49,619 bases of DNA, from contig CALKYH010000117.1 in NCBI GenBank assembly GCA_938003595.1, positions 1 to 49,619 of the forward strand, given 5' to 3'. Position 1 is the stretch's first letter, and the number at the start of each line of letters is the position of its first letter. The stretch comes from an uncultured bacterium. GTDB taxonomy: Bacteria; Planctomycetota; Phycisphaerae; Phycisphaerales; UBA1924. The position numbers and the translations under genes were made by a program. The notes under the pieces were generated by a model that saw only the letters and a program-made list of their open reading frames with translations, had not been told where the DNA came from and did no database searches. This document shows, piece after piece, positions 16,599-24,427 of this stretch.

Positions 16599-17783
16599 AT
16601 GACCGTCAGCCAGTGGCGCCGATCCTCGAATCCGACGAGCGAGACCTGCGATGTCGTCGTCGTCGGCGCGGGGATCGCCGGCGTCTCCGCGGCGCTGGAC
16701 CTCGAGCGACGCGGGCTGGAGGTCGTCGTCCTCGAGCGCGACCAGCCCGCCGCTGGGGCCTCCGGGCGCAACGCCGGGTTCCTGATGCGCGGCTGCGCCG
16801 AGAACTACGAGATCGCCGGCCGCGAATACGGGCGCGACCGCGCGAAGGCGCTGTGGAAGCTCACGGAAGACAACCTGGCGGGCCTTCGCGCCGAAGGGAT
16901 CGACCGGCTGGCTTCGGTCCGGCGCGTGCCCTCGTGCCTGCTGGCGCTGGAGGAGGCCGAGCGCGAGGAACTCCGCCGCTCCGCCGCGATGATGCGCGAG
17001 GACGGCTTCGCCGTGGAATGGCTCGAGGGCCCCGGCGCCGGCCCGGACGACGCCATCTGGCGACCCCGCGACGGCAAGCCCCGGGCGCTCGCGGCGCTGG
17101 TGAACCCGGACGACGGCGCCTGCAACCCGCTCGATGTTCTGGGCCTGCTGCTCCGGAAGATGCGCGCCCCGGTCCGCCAGCGGGCGGAGGTCGTCGGCAT
17201 CGACGACGGGCCGGGCGGCCACTCCGTCATCGTGCGGACGGCCGAGGGCATGATCCAGGCGGGGCACGCGCTGGTGTGCGCGAACGCGTATGTCGGGCTG
17301 CTGCTGCCGCGGATCGCGAGGCTTGCTGCGCCCAAGCGGGCGCAGATGCTCGCGGCGCGGTTCCGGCCGGACGCGGGCGTGCGCCTGCTCATGTCGTACT
17401 ACGCGAACCATGGCTACGAGTATTTCCGTCAGACCAACGACGGCACGGTGGTGGTCGGCGGCTGGCGGAAGGCGCACGCGGACGAGGAGGTCGGCTACGA
17501 GGACCGCACCACCGCCCCGGTGCAGGAGGGGCTCGAAGGATTCGCGAAGCGCCTGCTCGGCGACGCGTTCGAGATCACGGCGCGCTGGAGCGGCGTCATG
17601 GGCTTCTCGCCCGATCATCTGCCTGTGGTAGGGGCGGTGGAGGGCTTCGCCTCCCGGCGAGTCTGGTTCTGCGGCGGGTTCACGGGGCACGGCATGTCCA
17701 TGGGCTACCGCACGGCGCAGATCGCCACGGCGGCGATGCTCGAGGGCGCGCCGAACATGTTCGATCTCCAGCGGCTGGGTTGA
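16599..17783 (+). CDS. FAD-dependent amine/amino-acid oxidase-like protein (DAO family)
   Basis: A 394-residue flavoprotein of the D-amino-acid oxidase family. The N-terminal Rossmann motif VVVVGAGIAGVSAALDLERRG (about 19-39) and a Glu at the end of the second strand (VVLERD) bind FAD. GASGRNAGF (about 53-61) is the family's second FAD motif, and in several members it precedes the flavin attachment region. A C-terminal GGFTGHGMSMGYRTAQ motif closes the FAD site. The pattern is closest to gamma-glutamylputrescine oxidase and glycine or sarcosine oxidase-like enzymes, which oxidise an amine to an imine and make H2O2. The true substrate cannot be told from sequence. It stands alone and is convergent with the PhoX-like gene across a shared hairpin. 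Confidence 0.82.
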   Translation: MTVSQWRRSSNPTSETCDVVVVGAGIAGVSAALDLERRGLEVVVLERDQPAAGASGRNAGFLMRGCAENYEIAGREYGRDRAKALWKLTEDNLAGLRAEGIDRLASVRRVPSCLLALEEAEREELRRSAAMMREDGFAVEWLEGPGAGPDDAIWRPRDGKPRALAALVNPDDGACNPLDVLGLLLRKMRAPVRQRAEVVGIDDGPGGHSVIVRTAEGMIQAGHALVCANAYVGLLLPRIARLAAPKRAQMLAARFRPDAGVRLLMSYYANHGYEYFRQTNDGTVVVGGWRKAHADEEVGYEDRTTAPVQEGLEGFAKRLLGDAFEITARWSGVMGFSPDHLPVVGAVEGFASRRVWFCGGFTGHGMSMGYRTAQIATAAMLEGAPNMFDLQRLG

Positions 17784-17805
17784 GTGCGTGCGCGACGCGG
17801 AAACG

Positions 17806-17833
17806 AACAGCCCCGCGGCGGGGCGGGGCTGTT
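17806..17833. terminator. bidirectional terminator hairpin between FAD enzyme and PhoX-like gene
   Basis: A perfect eleven-pair stem (17806-17816 with 17823-17833) with a six-base loop sits between the two convergent stops, 23 and 28 bases away. Flanking T-runs are weak, best on the minus side (CGTTT). The position suits a shared terminator. Confidence 0.6.
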
Positions 17834-17860
17834 GCGTACGAAATCGGGATGTCGGGTCGA

Positions 17861-19375
17861 TCAGCGACGGCGACGCAGGCCGGCGAGGCCCGCGAGGCCG
17901 ATCAGCGCCGCGCCGCCGGGGGCGGGGACGCTGGCGGGGTTGAAGATGGCGACGAGCTGGCCGCCTTCGACGAGCTCGGCGTCGCCGAGGCCGTAGTGGG
18001 CCTGGACATTGGCCAGGAACCAGCCGCGCCCGAGGATGGCGGAGGCGTCGATGATGCCGGAGGCCTCCTCGTTGTTGGTGAAGGGCGCGGTGGCGGCGGT
18101 CCCGAGGTCGCCGAAGCGGGCGATGTCGTGCTGGGCGAGCTCGGTGAGGGAGTCGGTGGCGACGCTGTAGGACCAGATGCGGGCGCTGTAGTCGGAGCCG
18201 CCCGGATCCTCCTGGATGAGGATGTTGCCGAAGCGGTCCATGGTCATGTTGTCCATCATCTGGGGGGCGCCGGCCTCGGTGCCGTCGATGAGGGTCTCGA
18301 TCACGCCGCCGGAGGTGGGGTTGGTGATGTCGAGGGTGAGGCGGTAGAGGCGGCTGTTGCCCTCCTGCGCGCCGGTCCCGGTCTGGATGGTGTCGAAGCG
18401 GTCAGTGGTGACGAAGTAGAACTCGTTGGGGCTGACCGGGTTCCACACGCCGTCCTCGGGGCGGAGGAACTTGGTGACGCCGGCCGCCGTGCTCTGGTTC
18501 TGCAGCTCGGCGCCGCTGGTGGAGCGGACATCGCCGAAGCTGTGCAGGGAGAAGTTGTTCGTCCCGCCGACGCCGGAGGTCCGGTCCTCGGAGGCCACGC
18601 CATCGACCTTCACGCCGTAGAGGTTGCCGTTGGTCAGGCCGGCGCGCTCGACGGCGTTGCCGGTGGACTGCTTGTCGCCGACATAGACATACAGCTCGCC
18701 GGGCGAGGAGTCGTCGAGGCCGACGACGATGGTCTTGTCCTGCGCGTAGGGGTTGGCGACGGAGTTCTCCCAGGAGAACTTGCCCAGCGCCGCGAGTTCG
18801 AAGGCCTTGCCGGCGCCGCGCCCGTTGAGGACGGTGGCGAAGGCGCGCCCCTCGGCGCCGGCCTCCTCGCCGTTCATGTAGATCTTCTGCTTCGTGCCCA
18901 GGCCGCTGTCCTTGTTGAAGAAGGCGCCGACGGAGGGCAGGTCGGCGGAGCAGAAGCGGTTGAACTGGGTGGTGGTGTTGTAGAACGAGTCCGTGGCGGT
19001 GTCCCACAGGGCGACGCGCCGGATCATGTCCTCGCCCTGGACGACCTCGAGAGTGTCGCGGTCGATGATCCACTTGGAGACGAAGGCGCCGGTGGAGCCG
19101 TGACGGCGCTCGACGCCGCTGGTCGCGCCCAGCTCGTGGTTCACGAACAGCGAGAAGCGGGAGCGGTTGCGGTTGATGTAGGCGCCCATGCCGTCGGGGA
19201 TGCCGACCATGCGGTAGCCGTCGACCGAGTCGCCGACGGTGAGGATGGACACGATCTCGGCGCCGGGGGCGACGGGCGTGAGGTACGGGGTGGCCGAGCT
19301 GCTGGGCCCGGTGGCCGCGAGGGCCTGACCAGCGCTCAGCGCGAGCGCAACGATAGCGAGAGACGCATTCGACAT
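17861..19375 (-). CDS. PhoX-like (DUF839) secreted protein with PEP-CTERM sorting signal
   Basis: A 504-residue exported protein. A signal peptide (about 1-20, ending ALA) is followed by a propeller-like body with features of the PhoX/DUF839 family. These include FVNHELG near the N-terminus, SPGELYVYVGDKQ in the middle, and the late blocks PNEFYFVTTDRFD and NMTMDRFGNILIQEDPGG. PhoX enzymes are calcium/iron phosphatases, so extracellular phosphate scavenging is plausible but not shown. The last 22 residues (VPAPGG, a hydrophobic helix, RRRR) form a PEP-CTERM signal for exosortase. GGAGGAG lies just upstream of ATG 19375, a good ribosome site. The exosortase is not in the window. Confidence 0.8.
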   Translation of the reverse strand: MSNASLAIVALALSAGQALAATGPSSSATPYLTPVAPGAEIVSILTVGDSVDGYRMVGIPDGMGAYINRNRSRFSLFVNHELGATSGVERRHGSTGAFVSKWIIDRDTLEVVQGEDMIRRVALWDTATDSFYNTTTQFNRFCSADLPSVGAFFNKDSGLGTKQKIYMNGEEAGAEGRAFATVLNGRGAGKAFELAALGKFSWENSVANPYAQDKTIVVGLDDSSPGELYVYVGDKQSTGNAVERAGLTNGNLYGVKVDGVASEDRTSGVGGTNNFSLHSFGDVRSTSGAELQNQSTAAGVTKFLRPEDGVWNPVSPNEFYFVTTDRFDTIQTGTGAQEGNSRLYRLTLDITNPTSGGVIETLIDGTEAGAPQMMDNMTMDRFGNILIQEDPGGSDYSARIWSYSVATDSLTELAQHDIARFGDLGTAATAPFTNNEEASGIIDASAILGRGWFLANVQAHYGLGDAELVEGGQLVAIFNPASVPAPGGAALIGLAGLAGLRRRR

Positions 19376-19534
19376 CTGGGGACTCCTCCGTAGTTCGAGA
19401 CTCCGCGGGCGCTGGGCGCGGCCCGCGTCAACCGCCGGTCCAACACGGACGCGGCGCCCTCTTCCCTGGGCGAGCGGCATTAGACCGACCCCGCTTGAAG
19501 GCCGGGCAAGGGACCGGTGAAGATCACGCGAACA

Positions 19535-19563
19535 TTGCGCTCAGGCGCGAACCGACCTACAGT
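19535..19563 (+). promoter_or_regulatory. sigma70-type promoter for the YmdB-family gene
   Basis: TTGCGC (19535-19540), a 17-base spacer and TACAGT (19558-19563) match a sigma70 promoter. Transcription would start near 19570-19571, directly at the TTG that best fits the protein start. This makes the GTG at 19517, upstream of the promoter, unlikely. Confidence 0.6.
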
Positions 19564-19570
19564 GTTCCCC

Positions 19571-20389
19571 TTGCCCGGCGAACTGGTCATCGCGTTCTTC
19601 GGCGACATCGTCGGCTCGCCCGGCCGACGCGCCTTTGCGCACGGGGCGGCGCTCGTCCGCGAGAAGCACGGCGCGCAGGTGATCATCGCCAACGCCGAGA
19701 ACGCCAAGCACGGCTCGGGCCTGAGCCACGAGGGCTACAGCGCCATCCGGCGCGCCGGCGCCGACGCCATGACCCTGGGCGACCATGTCTACCGCGAGCG
19801 CGAGGCCATCCCGCTGCTGGAGAACCCGGAAATCCCCGTGTCGCGTCCGGCGAATCTCGCGGTCGGCGCCCCCGGCAAGCGCATCGCGCGAGTCGAGACG
19901 GCGCCGGGCCTGCCGCCGGTCTACGCGCTCATCGTGCTGGGCCGGCTGCACATGCCCATGCCCGCGGACGATCCCTTCGCCGCGATCGACCGCGAGCTCG
20001 CGGCGATCCCGGAGAAGGACGCCGTCGTGCTGGTGGAGATCCACGCCGAGTTCACCAGCGAGAAACAGGCCGTCGCCTGGCACTGCGCCCGCAACTGGGG
20101 CGGGCGCGTCGCGGCGGTGGTCGGCACCCACACCCACACGCAGACGGCGGACGCCCGCATCCTCGAGCACACCGTCGGCGCCATCACCGACGCCGGCATG
20201 TGCGGGCCGCGGCGCAGCATCCTCGGCCGGCGCGTGGACGATGTCCTGCGCATGATGACCACGCAGGCGCCGACCGTGCTGGATGTCGCGGATGAAGACC
20301 CCCGGGCCTGCGGCGTGATCGTGCGCTACGACCTCAACAGCCGGCGCACCAAGGGCATCGAGGCGTTCGACCTCGCGGCCCCGTCCTGA
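19571..20389 (+). CDS. YmdB-family metallophosphoesterase
   Basis: A 272-residue enzyme of the YmdB/TIGR00282 family, binuclear-metal phosphodiesterases that act on 2',3'-cyclic nucleotides and influence RNA turnover in Bacillus. Family motifs are FFGDIVGSPGRRA (Asp12), ANAEN (Glu43, Asn44), VGTHTHTQTAD and ITDAGMCGP. The usual GNH metal-site motif reads GDH here (Asp71-His72), a change at a ligand position. The TTG at 19571 is proposed as the start because the first beta strand (ELVIAFFGD) follows, as in homologues, and the promoter places the transcript start there. A CTG at 19583 or GTG at 19517 remain possible. There is no ribosome site. Confidence 0.82.
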   Translation: MPGELVIAFFGDIVGSPGRRAFAHGAALVREKHGAQVIIANAENAKHGSGLSHEGYSAIRRAGADAMTLGDHVYREREAIPLLENPEIPVSRPANLAVGAPGKRIARVETAPGLPPVYALIVLGRLHMPMPADDPFAAIDRELAAIPEKDAVVLVEIHAEFTSEKQAVAWHCARNWGGRVAAVVGTHTHTQTADARILEHTVGAITDAGMCGPRRSILGRRVDDVLRMMTTQAPTVLDVADEDPRACGVIVRYDLNSRRTKGIEAFDLAAPS

Positions 20390-20395
20390 CAGCCC

Positions 20396-20623
20396 TTAGC
20401 CGGCGCGACGGATTCGATTCGCCAGGGCCCCGAGGCGGTCCACCGGGGCGCCGTCCCGTGCGGGCGGCTTCGCGCCGGCGAAGTTCGGCGACATGAACGG
20501 CAGCGGGGGGGCGTCGGCGGACCAGAGGTCCTCGTGCGCCTCGGGCTCCGAGGGGTTGTCGAAGGACGAGCGGGCGAAGAGGTCGTCGTGGGAGGCCGCG
20601 TGGAAGTCGGTGTCGCCGCTCAT
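20396..20623 (-). CDS. hypothetical small protein
   Basis: A possible 75-residue protein with no recognised domain. It is rich in Asp, Ser, Pro and Ala, with an acidic middle (SEPEAHEDLWSADAPP) and a basic tail (LGALANRIRRAG). There is no signal peptide or membrane segment. It ends six bases after the convergent YmdB-family gene. No ribosome site precedes ATG 20623. The composition looks protein-like rather than the Arg/Ala-rich pattern of antisense frames here, but it could still be spurious. Confidence 0.45.
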   Translation of the reverse strand: MSGDTDFHAASHDDLFARSSFDNPSEPEAHEDLWSADAPPLPFMSPNFAGAKPPARDGAPVDRLGALANRIRRAG

Positions 20624-20821
20624 GAGCGAGTTGATCGGCGCGATGCGCGCGCGACTTTGCTCATGCGCTCGCGGCGCGCGCAGAATCGCGCGCTTTTTCG
20701 GTCCGCGCGCGCCCGAGGACGCGCGGTCGGGCTCCCTCGCCGGCGCGGGCGGGTCGGCTACCATCCCGACGGAAACCCCACGCCCGCCGCGATTCCCGCG
20801 GCCAAACCGGACTCCGAACGC

Positions 20822-22015
20822 ATGCCGACCGCCGCTCCATCGTCCAGCCCCGCCGCCGCCGACCGCACCAAGGGCCTCGCCGTCCACGGCGGGACGCCGG
20901 TGCGGAAGTCGCCCGTCCCGCTGATCTCCGCAGGGCTCGCCCCCGAGGACATCGAGGCGGCCACCGCCGTCCTCAAGAGCGGCATGCTCCGCCAGGGCGC
21001 CCGCTGCGCCGAGCTGGAAAAGGCCTTCGGCGCCCTGACCGACGCCAAGCACGCCCTGACCTGCGCCAACGGCACCTGCGCCCTGCAGCTGGCCTACGAG
21101 CCCCTGGTCCGGCCCGGGGACGATGTCCTGGTCCCGGCGTGGACCTACATCGCCACCGCCAGCATGATCGTGGCCCGGGGCGCCCGGCCGGTGTTCGTCG
21201 AGTCCGACCCGGACACCATGTGCATCGATGTCGCCGACGCCGAGCGCCGGATCACCCCCAGGACCACAGCTATCGCGGCCACCCACCTCTACGGCAACCC
21301 CGTCAACATCGACGGCGTGCAGGCCCTGGCGGCCAAGAAGGGGCTGAAGGTCGTCTACGACGCCGCCCAGGCCCATCTGGCGACCTACCGGGGCAAGGGC
21401 CTGGGGGCCTACGGCGACGCCGTGACCTACTCGTTCTACGCCACCAAGAACATCTCCACCGGCGAGGGGGGCATGGTGACCGTCAACGACGACGACCTGG
21501 CCCACAAGATCGCGATGCTGCGGTCGCACGGCGAGTCGGGCAAGTACCTCCACGACAGCGTGGGCTACAACTACCGCATGACCGATGTCGAGGGCGCCAT
21601 CGGCTTCAGCCAGCTCGGCCGGGCCCCGACCCTCACCGCCCGCCGGCGGGAGAACGCCCAGAAGCTCGACGCGATCATCGCCGGGATCGACGGTCTCAAG
21701 GCGCCGAAGGTCACCCCCGGCGCCGAGCACGCGTACCACCTGTACACCGTGCGGATGGATGCGGACCGCTTCGCCTGCTCGCGCGACGAGTTCATCGCGG
21801 CGCTGCAGGCCGAGGGCGTCCAGTGCGCCGTCCACTACCCCCGCTCGCTCACGCGCCAGCCCGCGTTCAAGGACTTCGTGACGGGGCACCTGCCCGGCGC
21901 GGACAAGCTCGCGGCGACGGTGTTCTGCATCCCGGTGCACCCGGCGCTGACCGAGCGCGACATCGCCGACACCGGCGAGGCGCTCGCGAAGGTCGCGGAC
22001 GCCTACCGGCGCTGA
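20822..22015 (+). CDS. DegT/DnrJ/EryC1/StrS-family PLP aminotransferase
   Basis: A 397-residue sugar aminotransferase-like protein. The PLP-binding Lys209 lies in SFYATKNISTGEGGMV, the family hallmark. VYDAAQAHLA (Asp180, Gln183) contacts the cofactor, and CANGTCALQLA (about 81-91) holds the phosphate. Such enzymes transfer an amino group to a keto-sugar nucleotide for lipopolysaccharide, glycan or antibiotic sugars. No other sugar pathway gene is near, so the substrate is unknown. The start at ATG 20822 gives a short low-complexity lead before the conserved GGTPVRKSP; earlier starts would add antisense-like sequence. No strong ribosome site is seen. Confidence 0.85.
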   Translation: MPTAAPSSSPAAADRTKGLAVHGGTPVRKSPVPLISAGLAPEDIEAATAVLKSGMLRQGARCAELEKAFGALTDAKHALTCANGTCALQLAYEPLVRPGDDVLVPAWTYIATASMIVARGARPVFVESDPDTMCIDVADAERRITPRTTAIAATHLYGNPVNIDGVQALAAKKGLKVVYDAAQAHLATYRGKGLGAYGDAVTYSFYATKNISTGEGGMVTVNDDDLAHKIAMLRSHGESGKYLHDSVGYNYRMTDVEGAIGFSQLGRAPTLTARRRENAQKLDAIIAGIDGLKAPKVTPGAEHAYHLYTVRMDADRFACSRDEFIAALQAEGVQCAVHYPRSLTRQPAFKDFVTGHLPGADKLAATVFCIPVHPALTERDIADTGEALAKVADAYRR

Positions 22016-22027
22016 ACGAGACGCGGT

Positions 22028-22582
22028 TCAGAAAATCATGCCGGTCACGCGGCCGCCGAAGACGACCTTGTTGCGGACCATGCCCTGCACATCCGCGACA
22101 AAGCGGCGGCTGCTGAACTTCACTTCCTGGCTGAGCAGGATGAGGTCATCGCCCGGGACGACCTGGTCCCGGAACGAGAAATCCTCGATGCGGACGAAGC
22201 CCGCGAACTTGCGGTGGTCCATCCGCGAGAAGTAGAGGAACGAGGCCAGCTGCGCGCCGGACTCGATCATCAGGACGCCGGGCATCAGGGGCCGGCCGGG
22301 GATGTGCCCCTCGCACCAGAACTCGTCGGGCCGGACATGGCGCACCGCCACGCCCTGCGTGAAGTCCGGGCTGTGCCAGGCCACGGCGTCGATCTGCAGC
22401 ATGATCCCCCGGTGGGGGATGTAGCTCTCCATGCCCTTGCGCGAAACAACCACCGCCCCGAGGTCGATGCCGGAGACATCGAACAGCGGGGTGTTCCGGG
22501 GGCCGCTGGAGCGATCGGCGGTCTCGCTCGCGCCCCGAGCCCGCGGCGGCTGCTCGGTCACGGAGGGCTGCGCCGGGGTCAC
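22028..22582 (-). CDS. FabZ-like 3-hydroxyacyl-ACP dehydratase
   Basis: A 184-residue hotdog-fold protein. Catalytic His57 lies in YIPHRGIMLQID and Glu107 in GHIPGRPLMPGVLMIESGAQL, both diagnostic of FabZ. FabZ dehydrates 3-hydroxyacyl-ACP in fatty acid elongation. The N-terminus carries about 45 extra residues compared with typical FabZ (about 140-150). The GTG start overlaps the stop of the upstream Hc1-like gene in GTGA, so translation is probably coupled. It could also be a specialised dehydratase for an atypical lipid, since no other fatty acid gene is near. Confidence 0.82.
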   Translation of the reverse strand: MTPAQPSVTEQPPRARGASETADRSSGPRNTPLFDVSGIDLGAVVVSRKGMESYIPHRGIMLQIDAVAWHSPDFTQGVAVRHVRPDEFWCEGHIPGRPLMPGVLMIESGAQLASFLYFSRMDHRKFAGFVRIEDFSFRDQVVPGDDLILLSQEVKFSSRRFVADVQGMVRNKVVFGGRVTGMIF

Positions 22583-22755
22583 TTGTCGTCGGTGCGGAGT
22601 TCGAGAACCTTCTGACGCACCGTCTGGGCGGCGTTCTTCAGGTCCTGCATGGATTTGCGAACGCGGGTGCCGGCGGCCTTGTTGCCGCCCTCGGCCTTGC
22701 GGACATCCTCCTCCGCCTCCGCGATGATCCGCTTCAGAGCCTCGAAATCCTCCAT
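22579..22755 (-). CDS. histone H1-like Hc1 family nucleoid protein
   Basis: A 58-residue Lys/Arg/Glu-rich, mostly helical protein. The core GNKAAGTRVRKSMQDLKNAAQ (about 24-44) matches the Hc1-like family (Pfam PF07432), known from chlamydiae and planctomycetes. In those lineages such proteins are thought to bind DNA and compact the nucleoid. GGAGG lies six bases before ATG 22755, a strong ribosome site, as expected for an abundant protein. It overlaps the FabZ-like gene by four bases. Confidence 0.85.
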   Translation of the reverse strand: MEDFEALKRIIAEAEEDVRKAEGGNKAAGTRVRKSMQDLKNAAQTVRQKVLELRTDDK

Positions 22756-22810
22756 GCTGCGCCTCCGTTGGGTGGGAGTCTGGGGGCCCGCCGCTGCGGG
22801 CTGACCCCGT

Positions 22811-22839
22811 ATCGTTGACGCTCCGGGCCGATTTCGCAA
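22811..22839 (-). promoter_or_regulatory. possible promoter for the Hc1-like/FabZ-like pair
   Basis: On the minus strand TTGCGA (22839-22834), a 17-base spacer and AACGAT (22816-22811) form a fair -35 with a weak -10. It would give a leader of about 50 nt. A six-pair GCCCGC/GCGGGC hairpin also lies in that leader. Confidence 0.33.
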
Positions 22840-22978
22840 GCCGGGGGCCCCCGAAATGGCCATTCCATGGCGTCTGAGGGGCCTTGGTGGCGTCCGGACG
22901 ATGGTCTCGGAGGTGCCCTCAGGCCACAGAAACGCGGTTATTGGTCCAAAATCGGCGATAGCCGCAAAGGGATCGCAG

Positions 22979-23001
22979 AAAAAGGGGCCGCGAGACCGCG
23001 G
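22979..23001 (-). terminator. possible intrinsic terminator of the GGDEF gene
   Basis: On the minus strand a CCGCG-GTCT-CGCGG hairpin (23001-22988) is followed by CCCC and TTTTT (22983-22979). The CCCC can also pair with a GGGG just before the stem to extend it. It lies about 40 bases after the stop at 23042. Confidence 0.5.
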
Positions 23002-23041
23002 TCGCTTACCCCGGACTGGGCACCGGGCCCGATGGCCGCAA

Positions 23042-24427
23042 TCAACAGTCGCAGCCGTCGTGGCGATCATCCACGCGCTGGGGCGTCACGACCCCGCCGG
23101 GGCCCTGGGCGCCGGGGCCGAAGAGGATCATGTTCTTCCCGTGGTTCTTCGACTCCATCGCCAGGCCATCGGCGCGGCAGATGAGCGACTCGGGCGTCTG
23201 TGCATCCCAGGGGAAGGTCGCGAGCCCGCCGGAGACGGAGAGGATGCCGGGCGCATCGGAGCCGAGCTTGGGGAAGCGCCGGTTCTGCACCTGGCGCTGG
23301 AAGCGGGCCGCGAGCGCGGAGATGGACTGCGGGTGTCGGCTCGAAGGGTCGCGCGGGCCGTCGGGCTCGTAGAACACCACGGCGAACTCGTCGCCGCCGA
23401 TGCGGCACACGCGGTCGCACGGGCGCACCACCGAGCGGAGCAGCTTGGAGACCTCGCGCAGGATGTCGTCTCCCGCGGCGTGGCCGTAGGAGTCGTTGAA
23501 CTGCTTGAAGTTGTCGATGTCGAAGACCAGCAGCGAAAGCTCGTGCCGGCGCTCGCGCGCGTGCTGGAGCATCTGGGGCAGGAAGCGGTCGAAGTAGCGC
23601 CGGTTCCACACGCCGGTCAGCGCGTCGGTGAAGGCCGCCTGGCGGAGCTGGCTCTGCTGCTCGCGCAGGGCCAGCCAGCAGGCGAGCCACTCGGCGCAGC
23701 GCGACAGCGCGGGGAGGGAGGCTTCCTTTGCGGTGATCCAGCCCAGCGTGCGCCCGCGGTGGATGACCGGCTGGGTCGCCAGGCCCCGGCGCGGCGCCGG
23801 CGCAGCCGTCTCGGGGGTGAAGGTCGCGTCGGGGTCGGCCAGACGACGGCGCATCTCGTGGACGCAGGCGCCGACGATCTCGGCGCCGCTGAGCGCGGCC
23901 CGGAGGATCGGCAGGTCCGGCTCGCACTCGCCCGTGCCGTAGGCGCCGATGAACGGAGCGCTCTGACGGATCGGCTCGCTCGGCGCGCGGGGCCCGGCGC
24001 TCGGCGTCGCCCTGGGCTGCGGCGCTGCGGGCGCTTTCGCGCCGCTGCTCGCCAGTCGCCGGAGTTCGGAGGCCTCCAGCCACGCGGGGGCGACGGCGTC
24101 GTAGAGCGCGTCGGTCGCGTCGTGCTCGGCGCCGCCGCTGGTGGCCTGCAGGGCGACGAGGAACGCGCCGGGGTCCACGCGGCGGAGCGCGGCGACAAAC
24201 TCGCGCTCCTCGCTGGCGGGCACGGCGCCGCGCGGCGTGAGGACCGCGGTGCGCCGGGGCGACTCGTCGTCGATCGGATTCGCCAGCTCGCCGATGGCGT
24301 CCAGCGGTTCGCGGGCGCGGATGAGCTCGATGGACGCGTCCTTGCGCAGGCGCGACTCCACGGCGCCGCGGCCGACGACGATCACACGCAGGTCAGGAGC
24401 GGGCGCGGTCACGGTGTGGCCGGTCAC
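23042..24427 (-). CDS. diguanylate cyclase (GGDEF domain)
   Basis: A 461-residue cytoplasmic protein. The C-terminal GGDEF domain (about 262-425) has the intact active motif GGDEF (344-348), DIDNFKQFND (303-312) and the RxxD inhibitory site RPCD (335-338) exactly five residues before GGDEF. It should make c-di-GMP with product feedback. The N-terminal part (about 10-120) looks like a degenerate receiver. A middle region (about 160-255) resembles a GAF-type sensory fold. The GTG start overlaps the stop of the preceding gene (GTGA), so the two proteins are coupled and probably work together. Confidence 0.87.
   Translation of the reverse strand: MTGHTVTAPAPDLRVIVVGRGAVESRLRKDASIELIRAREPLDAIGELANPIDDESPRRTAVLTPRGAVPASEEREFVAALRRVDPGAFLVALQATSGGAEHDATDALYDAVAPAWLEASELRRLASSGAKAPAAPQPRATPSAGPRAPSEPIRQSAPFIGAYGTGECEPDLPILRAALSGAEIVGACVHEMRRRLADPDATFTPETAAPAPRRGLATQPVIHRGRTLGWITAKEASLPALSRCAEWLACWLALREQQSQLRQAAFTDALTGVWNRRYFDRFLPQMLQHARERRHELSLLVFDIDNFKQFNDSYGHAAGDDILREVSKLLRSVVRPCDRVCRIGGDEFAVVFYEPDGPRDPSSRHPQSISALAARFQRQVQNRRFPKLGSDAPGILSVSGGLATFPWDAQTPESLICRADGLAMESKNHGKNMILFGPGAQGPGGVVTPQRVDDRHDGCDC

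Noticed and set aside
20759..20764. TACCAT as a leaderless promoter for the DegT-type gene
   Set aside because: It is 57 bases before the chosen ATG and no start codon in frame lies 5-9 bases after it.
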